Source: Lampris incognitus (Eukaryota > Chordata > Actinopteri > Lampriformes > Lampridae). From it: 64,000 nucleotides of DNA. Where the stretch lies: positions 97,899,978 through 97,963,977 of the forward strand of contig NC_079213.1 in assembly GCF_029633865.1 (NCBI RefSeq), written 5' to 3'. The notes below the pieces were generated by a model that was not told where the DNA came from, did not search any database, and saw only the letters and a program-made list of their open reading frames with translations. Below are positions 49,055-59,100 of the stretch, in pieces (positions within the stretch are counted from its first letter, which is position 1; every line of letters begins with the position of its first letter). A program made the position numbers and the translations under genes.

Positions 49055-52000
49055 ATATCCTCACACTCATACACAGGCAGTACCTCACAGAGACAATGGA
49101 AATTCACGAGTACTCAGTACCTGGCAGTTTTGTCCATTGTAACCCGAAGGGCAGGTGCATTGGTAGGTGCCCAAGCCATCAGTGCAGGTTCCTCCGTTCT
49201 TACAAGGATGGGAATCGCACTCATTCTGCTCATACTGGCAGAATGTGCCATAAAAACCGGGGAGACAGTGGCATGAGAAGGTGTTGATGTCATCAATACA
49301 AGTCCCGTTATTTAGACAGGTGCTGGAGACAATGAAAGGAGAGAGACAGAAAGCAAGGATTAATGAGAACACCAACACTGTTGAGAACGCTAAGATACAG
49401 ATGCACATGAAGAGGTTGGGCACAGTGAACATAACAAAACAAAAGAAAATGAAATAAAACAAACCAGGACAAACAAATTTCCATGCATTTCCTTCAAGAC
49501 TTAACCATGTGACTTTAAATGATCAACGAACCAATTTCAAACATCTCTTTTGTTTTGTTTTGTTGGCAGATCATTATGTTAGTAAAGTAAACTTTCACAT
49601 ATTTTGCTTTCTCTTTTTTTCTTTTTGTAATTTTCCTCCCCAATTGTATCCATGGGCCAATTACCCCACTCTTTCGAGCCGTCCCGGTTGCTGTTCCACC
49701 CCCTCTGCCAATCCAGGGAGGGCTGCAGACTACCACATGTCTCCTCCGATACATGTGGAGTCGCCAGCCGCTTCCTTTCACCTGACAGTGAGGAGTTTCA
49801 CCAGGGGGACGTAGTGCATGGGAGGATCACACTATCCCCCCCCCCCAGTCCCCCCCCCGAACAGGCACCCCAACCGACCAGAGGAGGTGCTAGTGCAGTG
49901 ACCACAACACATACCCACATCCAGCTTCCCACCCACAGACACGGCCAATTCTGTCTGTAGGGACGCCCGACCAAGCCGGAGGTAACACGGGGATTCGAAC
50001 TGGTGATTCCCCGTGTTGGTAGACAACGGAACAGACCGCTATGCTACCCGGATGCCCCCTTATTTTGCTTTCTCAAATACCATCACACTGTAAAATCTAA
50101 AATGTATTTTATGCTAACAGACATTAAAGCTGCGAGAGTTACAAGTAAGAAGCAACCTGCAAATGCAAATCTTGCCAGTGTAAACCCATACAGTTCACAA
50201 TCATTCAAGCGGACCGTGCCTGGTAAGGACCCAGGAATGGTCCATTACTAATGAAGAAAAATCAAACAAAACTCAACTTAATAAAATATCACTTTCTCTC
50301 ATGCCTCCTGCCTTGAAAGAATAGCCTACCTCTCGGTGCATTCTGGGATGTTGTGTTCACAATGAATTCCATCAAAGCCCGGTCGACACTCGCATACAAA
50401 GCTGTTGACGTAGTCGCGGCAGACGGCCCCATTCCGACAGGGCTGGCTGACACACTCATCCACCTCAGTCTCACAGCACTTCCCGTCAAAACCCGGGCGG
50501 CAGTCACAAGAGAAACGTCCAACATCGTCTACACATGTGCCCCCATTCAAGCATGGGTCTTGGAGGAGAAGGGATAGAGTGAAGATTGCTATTCACGAAA
50601 TAAACTTAACATTGTCATTGCAAGGAGCAGTTTTAATGTGGCAAAATTTTGATTTAGAAATAAGTGTGTAATTTATCCAACTGGCTCATGACCATTCCAT
50701 CAGTTATGAGTAAATTTAATTCTGAGTGCAATAACATCAATTTTCAGTTTCGGTTTAACGCATAAGCTGCTCTCTGTTAATTGAGCAAACTGTACAGCTA
50801 GTTGGTTCAGCAAATCAGTTATGTTTTTCAGAAAATAATCAAAAGAGGAGACAGTAGAATGCTACCATCATGTCTTCCCTGTGTCTTTTTGTATATATAT
50901 GCTGGTCTGCATCTGTGTGTAGCTGTTTAACCAGTGTTTTTTTTAACTGCCCTATCTTCACACTTCCCCCAGGATTTGTGGGATGCTTCAAGTTCTCTCT
51001 CTCTCTCTCGCTCTCTCTCTCTACTATACTATACTATACTATACTATACTATACTATACTATATCCAGGTGACCTTTATAAGCCTTTGCAGCCCCAACTG
51101 AGTAGCTCCTTAGCTATTTTGTTACTGTTTCTGTATGTGTGTACCACTCAGTCCTGAGAGGGATTCACTTGGATGCGTGACTCACTGGGTAAGCAGTCGT
51201 CGATGTTTGTCTGACAGTTGTGACCGCTGTATCCTGGCTGACAATTGCACATATAGCTGCCCTGACTGTTGATGCACTGAGCTCTGTTCTTGCATGGATT
51301 CTTCTTGCATTCATCCACATCTTCACTGCAGCGAGGACCTACACATGGAATGATGAATAAATAAAGAACCAAGGTAGCGCCAACGCCCACAGATAGATCA
51401 GTATGATTACTCTCTACAAGTCTCTCCCACATGCATATATGAACAAACACACAAATATACTGTCATTCTAAGTTGAACAAATATAGGCACATAAATCAAT
51501 TGCTGACACACACACCTTGCCAGCCACTGGGACATCTACAGGTGTAGGACGTGTAGTCTGGGGTTGGATGGCAGACTCCTCCCCTCTCACATGGGTGAGA
51601 GGCACAAGGGACCAACTCCTCTTCACAGTGTTTACCTGCTCAGATAAGGCATGCGGCACACATTTTCCATGATCAAAACCAATGGCTGGAGGTTTGGTCT
51701 AAGAATGTTGGCATAATGGCCATAACAATTATTGACTGCAAGCAAGTGGCTGTTGCGCTTGCCTGTGAATGGTGGGCTGCACTGGCAGGTGTAGCTGTTA
51801 TCTCCGTCAATACAGGCACCTTGGCTCTGACAGGGCCCTGAGGCACATTCGTCTACGTTCCTCTCACAGTTCACCCCTGAATCGAACAGGAGGGGGGATT
51901 ACAGAATGTGTTACTTTTTTACATACATCACATTTCTCCCTTTTTAAACTTATTCCTTTTGTTACCCTTCAAATCAGCAGTGATAAGAAACTACCAGGTG

Positions 52001-53186
52001 GTTTACCTGTCCCCCCCCCCCTTTTCTCCTCAACTGCATCCGGCCAATTACCCCACTCTTCCGAGCTGTCCCGGTTGCTGCTCCACCCCCTCTGCCTAGC
52101 TGGGGAGGGCTGCAGACTACCACATGCCTCCTCCAATATATGTAGAGTCGCCAGCCGCTTCTTTTCACCTGACAGCGACGAGTTTCACCAGGGGGGCATA
52201 GTGTGTGGGAGGATCACGCTATTTCCCCCCAGTCCCCCCCCCAACAGGTGCCCCGACCGACCAGAGGAGGCGCTAGTGCAGCGACCAGGACACATACCCA
52301 CATTCAGCTTCTCACCCGCAAACATGGCCAATTGTGTCTGTAGACGCCGACCAAGTCGGAGGTAACACAGGGATTCGAATTGGCAACCCCTGTATTGGTA
52401 GGCAACGGAATAGACTGCCACGCCACCCAGATGCCCTACCTGTTCCCTTTTTTAATCATGGTCAGGTATGTAGAGAAAAAAAAAAAGAAAAGAAAAAAAA
52501 ACGTTTGAACAAGTGCTCTATGATTAATAAAACAATTTTCAGTGATACCTGTGAATCCAGGCCGGCACTGGCAGGTGTAGCCGTTGTGTCGGTCCACACA
52601 AGTACCACTATTTTGGCATGGGTTGGAAAGGCACTCATCCTTTTCCTGCTCACAGTGCTGTCCTGCCCAGCCTGGTTCACACTCACACTGGTACCTAGAC
52701 AAAGGGAGGGTTGCTCTCAGTCTCAAATTAACCAGCAATATGCGTACTTACTACATAATACTTACTTACTACATAATACTACATAATAAAGTTTTTCAGT
52801 AGGATTTTTTTTGTTTGTTGAGGAGTGTGGCTGAGGTCATTTTTGTTGAGATTCTGATTCACTTATGTGCCGATTAGTAGTCCTTTCTTTCATTTTACTT
52901 TTTTTTTTTTTTAGATGTTAGTTTCCTGCAAATAAGTGATGAATTAATGATGAATAAGTGATGAATTAGACTGAATAAATTGTTATTGCCTACCCATTTT
53001 GCTGTTCCACACACTCTCCATGCACACAGGGCTGGGGAGCACAGTGGTCTGTCCCAGAATGGCAAAGAGGACCATGGGTACCAGGGGGGCACAGGCAATG
53101 GAAACCATTCACCTTGTCCCGACAGGTTCCTCCACTCATACACGGGTTTGAGTTACATTCATTTATCTCCACATTACATTTAACTC

Positions 53187-53285
<99 letters not shown>

Positions 53286-55262
53286 CGAGCGAGGGGGGGG
53301 TTGGTTTCATCAAAGCCACATTTCATCAGGCTTCATTGTTTTTGGTTTCAATGACAGCGCTCCAAATGCTATACAACTATGGCACTAGACTACAATTCAG
53401 CCAATTCTCAAAATGCTTAAAAGTTAGAACAAATAGGATTTTCCTAAAAATCATATGTATAAATTCATACAAAAATAATCCTCACCCATCACTTACAACA
53501 CACACTAGACATGTGTGGTGGTGTCTCTATCTACAGAGACCTTGTCCTCTGTCTGTATTTTCTTATTTTCTTGTGTATGGGACATTTCTCGGCATTAACC
53601 TTTGGGCAGTGGGACTCTATAAAAATGTAGCAACCGGGTGCCAGATTGAGATCGTAAGCACGCATCCAAGAGGGAGGTACGACAATGGTGGATGCGGCAC
53701 CAAAAAGATGGAAACATAGCGAGGCGGAACGCCAAGTGGACAAAGCTCATTCCAAAACCAGAGTGAATCTGGGGTTGGCTTTCACCCGCTGGCGAGCGCT
53801 GAAGGAGAGGATGGGAATGAAGAGCGACGTGGAGTTGTCCTGTACACTGGGATTTGTTTTGGCAACTGCGGTCAGGGGGCATGCACTTCTGGTGCAGTCG
53901 AGCCGGGGAGGAGGGGCCAACTTTGAATGTTGTGTTTGCAAACCGCAGCCGACAAAACCCACTCATTCTACCTTTAACGTGTACTGGATTAATTCAATTT
54001 GTATCATTTTTGTACAAGCTTAAGGATATATCATACCTGTGTAGCCTGGGGCACATACACACTTGTACTCGTTTATACCATCCTGGCACTCTCCATATTC
54101 ACAGGGATTGCTGGAGCAGTCATCCTCATTTATCTCACAGTTCACTCCTGCGGAGAGAAATACAAAAAAGACAAACTCAGTTGGAGTACACTTCTGCTGT
54201 TATATGAAAACGTTGTGACTTCAAATTTGGTGATTTTAAAATCCACTTCTTGACACACGTGTTCCTTTCAGGGCCCAGCAAGTTTCTTAAGCCACATACA
54301 ATGAAACCAATTCAACACTCATCGTATTGTTTATCAAGTGCAAATGTTTCATTGTGTCAAATTATATTTTTTCCCTTGTATTTGAGAAGTTATTTTGGCC
54401 GTACAACGTTTTCAAACCTTCCCCCCACATCGGCAAAGTTGAGGGTACCCTTTTTTTGGAACAATTACTTCAATTTAATTGCATAACATTCACTGAGATT
54501 TAAAACTAGGGTGACTTATGTACCCACTGGTTTAAGTTGAGATGTGATGACAGAAGATATCTGTGTGGGCTGAGGGGCCTGGTGAGTGCTGCCTGAATTA
54601 CCCACAGTGAAAGTAATTCCGTTTACCACCATTAGGGGGTGAGTGATACACCATGAGCGCTGTGTCCTATGGTTAGGATTGCTTAAGTACAACAAAAGAG
54701 TACATACAGAGCTAGAAAGCTCGAGGGAGGTATTACACTTAGTATGAGAGGCGCTATTATTACAGCATTTTAAGAGAAAGACAGAGACCAAACGAAACTC
54801 ATGTCTAGTCAATGTTATTTGTGCAGCCCATTATCACAAGTTACAAATTTGCCTCAGGGGTAGTTACAGCGATACAACATCCTGTCCTTAGATCCTCACA
54901 TTGGATAAGGAACAACTCCCTAAAAAAAAAAAAAAAAAAAAAACCCTTCTACAGGGAGAAAAAATAGGAAAAAAACTTCAGGGAGAGGAACAGAGGAGGG
55001 ATCTCTCTCCCAAGACAGACAGATTCAGAGAGTGAAACGGAGTCAGTGAAAAAGAGAGCTCAGAAGTATTAACCACTAAAATTGAGGCCTCAAGAACTGA
55101 CCTCAGCCAACTCCGGTGCAGGAGCAGTGAGTACAGGCCAGACTCCAGTACTAGCTCTCAGGGCAGTACTAAGGCAATATGGTGCTAATCCTCAGCAACG
55201 TAATGGGCAGCGCTGGGCCAGCCCAGCCTTATGACTGTTAGACATGCGCACGCACGCGTGCA

Positions 55263-55316
<54 letters not shown>

Positions 55317-56069
55317 CTTGCTGGTAGTCCATTGAGGCCAATGATGACATCCCTCCTCGTTAACGGTGTGTTCTTTGATGACTGTAGAGTCGAATTCTTG
55401 TTCCACAAGTTTCATCGCACATTGGGCATATGAAGTCTTGAGTTAGTGGGGGGCAGGCATGGTTGTGTGTCTCCTTAGTCTTTTGTGTGGTTTTTTTCAC
55501 ATTCATCTCCATTTCCAGCTGTTCTATACGTCTGTGGCAGATTTCCCACCAGCTGGAACGGTTGATGGCAGCTTGCTCCAGTTTCACAGGGTCGATACAA
55601 CACTTCTTCAGTGATGTTTTAAGCTGGTTTTTGTATCACTTCTTCTGACCACCTGCGGCCCGGCGGCCCAGATGAAGCTGTCCATACAGGACTTGACATG
55701 GCAGGCGTTCTTGAGACATCCTGATGACATGCCCAAGCCAGCGCAGTTGGTGTTCAGTGACCGTGGCCTCTATGCTCTTGCAGTTTGTCCTATCAAGAAT
55801 CTCAGCATGAGGAACATGGTTATATCATGTGATCCCCATGATTCGCTGCAGACACCTTATGGGGAAACACTCCAGCAACCTTAGGCAGCGGCTGTATATG
55901 ACCCAGGCTTCACAGCTGTATAGGAGAGTTGTGATGCAGATGGCTTTGTAAATGGCAGTTTTGGTGTGCAGGTGGAGGTGTTTGTTTTGGAAGACCTTAC
56001 GTCAGAGTTTGCCGAAAGCTATTCTAACTACTGCGCTACTGCACTAGACGCATCACATCACCCTGTGCG

Positions 56070-56116
<47 letters not shown>

Positions 56117-59100
56117 TACTCTACACAGTGAACTGACAGCTATGTAGGAAGCCCTGATTGCAGGGATGGGGGCCATTCCATTGAAATGATCCCTTCCAAT
56201 GCAAAGGGACTAAACCTCTCAAAAGCACACACAAGGATACCCAGTGACAGGGTTCAGTAGTGTCTGGCAAAACACACATAACTAGAGTGACTTGCAGTTT
56301 CTTCCATGTAAACCCACAATCTGTAGATCAACAAAGCTGTGATCTCTGTAGGTTTACTTGCTACTCACCGGTTGTTCCCTGCAGACAGTTACACTGGTAG
56401 GCATTCACAAGGTCAATGCAACGCCCTCGGTTCTGACAGGGGTTGCTGTTGCACTCCTGGACCTGGATATTACAGATGGAGCCCGTGTAGCCTGGGTGGC
56501 ACTCACAGGAATAGGTGGCAATACCGTCCTTACACACACCGTAGTGACATGGCTCTGGTACACAATCGTTAATGTTCTCCTCACACAGTAGACCAGTGAA
56601 ACCTGCATGTAGGCGGAGGGGGTGAAGATGATGGGTCCATTTACACATTACTAGTTTAGTTTATCAGTTTAGTTTATTTCAGACATGTAAAAAAAAAAAA
56701 GAAAAGAAAAGTAACATATAAGTACGAAAACAAAATAGGTAAAATGAACAGTAAACATGTTCAACAAATATGACAAAATCTATATCAACAGCAATAAATA
56801 TTACCTGTCTGAAAAGGAGTAGGAAGAAGTAAATCACTTGTCTGGTCCTACCCCTTTCTCTACTTAATTAATGTATGTGATATTTATCATGACTAATCAA
56901 TTATCCACCCCAGTGTCCATCATACACAACTTAAATAATTACCTCAATGTCAATCCTCATTGTAGCAAAAAAATTTCACATAAATCTAACATAAACTTAG
57001 ATAAAGGATAGCTTTTAAAGTATAACATAAATTATGTGCATCTTCTGAATCAAGCCAGGCTAGAGGTTGAAACTGCAGAGGAACGGCTGTCCTGTTCGGG
57101 CTGTGCAATATAGCTGAAAAATTTATCAGGATAACATGTTTCATTTCAGTTGATAGATAATTATTTATAATTTTTAATGACCTTTTTTTCCCCAAAGATT
57201 GTTTTTTTTGTTTTGTCATTTCCGCTTTATTTGATAGTGACAGTAGAGACTGACAGGAAAGGCAGGGGAGAGAAAGGGGATGACATGCAGCAAAGGGCCC
57301 AGGCTGGATTCAAACCCAGGCTGCTGCTTAAGGACTCAGCCTTGATACATGGTACACTACCGTTCAAAAGTTTGGGATCACCCAAACAATTTTGTGTTTT
57401 CCATGAAAAGTCACACTTATTCACCACCATATGTTGTGAAATGAATAGAAAATAGAGTCAAGACATTGACAAGGTTAGAAATAATGATTTGTATTTGAAA
57501 TAAGATTTTTTTACATCAAACTTTGCTTTCGTCAAAGAATCCTCCATTTGCAGCAATTACAGCATTGCAGACCTTTGGCATTCTAGCTGTTAATTTGTTG
57601 AGGTAATCTGGAGAAATTGCACCCCACGCTTCCAGAAGCAGCTCCCACAAGTTGGATTGGTTGGATGGGCACTTCTTTGAGCAGATTGAGTTTCTGGAGC
57701 ATCACATTTGTGGGGTCAATTAAACGCTCAAAATGGCCTGAAAAAGAGAACTTTCATCTGAAACTCGACAGTCTATTCTTGTTCTTAGAAATGAAGGCTA
57801 TTCCATGCGAGAAATTGCTAAGAAATTGAAGATTTCCTACACCGGTGTGTACTACTCCCTTCAGAGGACAGGACAAACAGGCTCTAACCAGAGTAGAAAA
57901 AGAAGTGGGAGGCCGCATTGCACAACTGAGCAAGAAGATAAGTACATTAGAGTCTCTAGTTTGAGAAACAGACGCCTCACAGGTCCCCAACTGGCATCTT
58001 CATTAAATAGTACCTGTTAGAGCCTGTTTGTGCTGTCCTCTGAAGGGAGTAGTACACACCGGTGTAGGAAATCTTCAATTTCTTAGCAATTTCTCGCATG
58101 GAATAGCCTTCATTTCTAAGAACAAGAATAGACTGTCGAGTTTCAGATGAAAGTTCTCTTTTTCTGGCCATTTTGAGCGTTTAATTGACCCCACAAATGT
58201 GATGCTCCAGAAACTCAATCTGCTCAAAGAAGTGCCCATCCAACCAATCCAACTTGTGGGAGCTGCTTCTGGAAGCGCGGGGTGCAATTTCTCCAGATTA
58301 CCTCAACAAATTAACAGCTAGAATGCCAAAGGTCTGCAATGCTGTAATTGCTGCAAATGGAGGATTCTTTGACGAAAGCAAAGTTTGATGTAAAAAAAAT
58401 CTTATTTCAAATACAAATCATTATTTCTAACCTTGTCAATGTCTTGACTCTATTTTCTATTCATTTCACAACATATGGTGGTGAATAAGTGTGACTTTTC
58501 ATGGAAAACACGAAATTGTTTGGGTGATCCCAAACTTTTGAACGGTAGTGTATGTGCTCTACCGGGTAAGCTACTAGGGGGCCCCAATGAACTTTTAATA
58601 TAAAACAGGGGGAAAAGGTTGAATTTAACCACCATAATTTGTTCTGATATCAATCTGACTAAAAAAAAAAAAAAAAAAAACTGCCATACTGGCGAGCTGA
58701 CCTGTCCTTTTTTAATCAACAGTTTCCTCACCGTCTGCACTCATTTTTTCACTCCACACTGTTTCTGTTGTGTCACATGTCAATGTTGCAACCAAACAAC
58801 ACACCCCTTAAATGATTGGCTGTTTGTGTGTCACTCGTAGCACGCTCAATTATCGATGGATATGATCGGCTGTTTATGAGCCAGGGAGGGAGTACGAGTA
58901 TTTGTCATGTGCTTTCATGGTGGTTTGCATTTAATGCATTTTAGTGAAACTACTGAACATTCTATCAAACAATTTTCTTCTTGATGAACTAAGTGTCTAT
59001 CGTCGGTACACATCACTATCGTTTTATTGCCCTGGCCTATGTCCTGATATCTCTTTTTCACAGCAGTGTAACAGTGTTGGACCATTAAAATTAGATGCCG

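Noticed and set aside
53114-53719. Plus-strand frame of 201 codons with RERERE run
   Set aside because: It crosses a (GA)n repeat and lies antisense to a notch2 exon; no family resemblance.
53595-54023. Open frames on both strands in a GC-richer stretch of a notch2 intron
   Set aside because: No similarity to a known family and no splice logic linking them to notch2.
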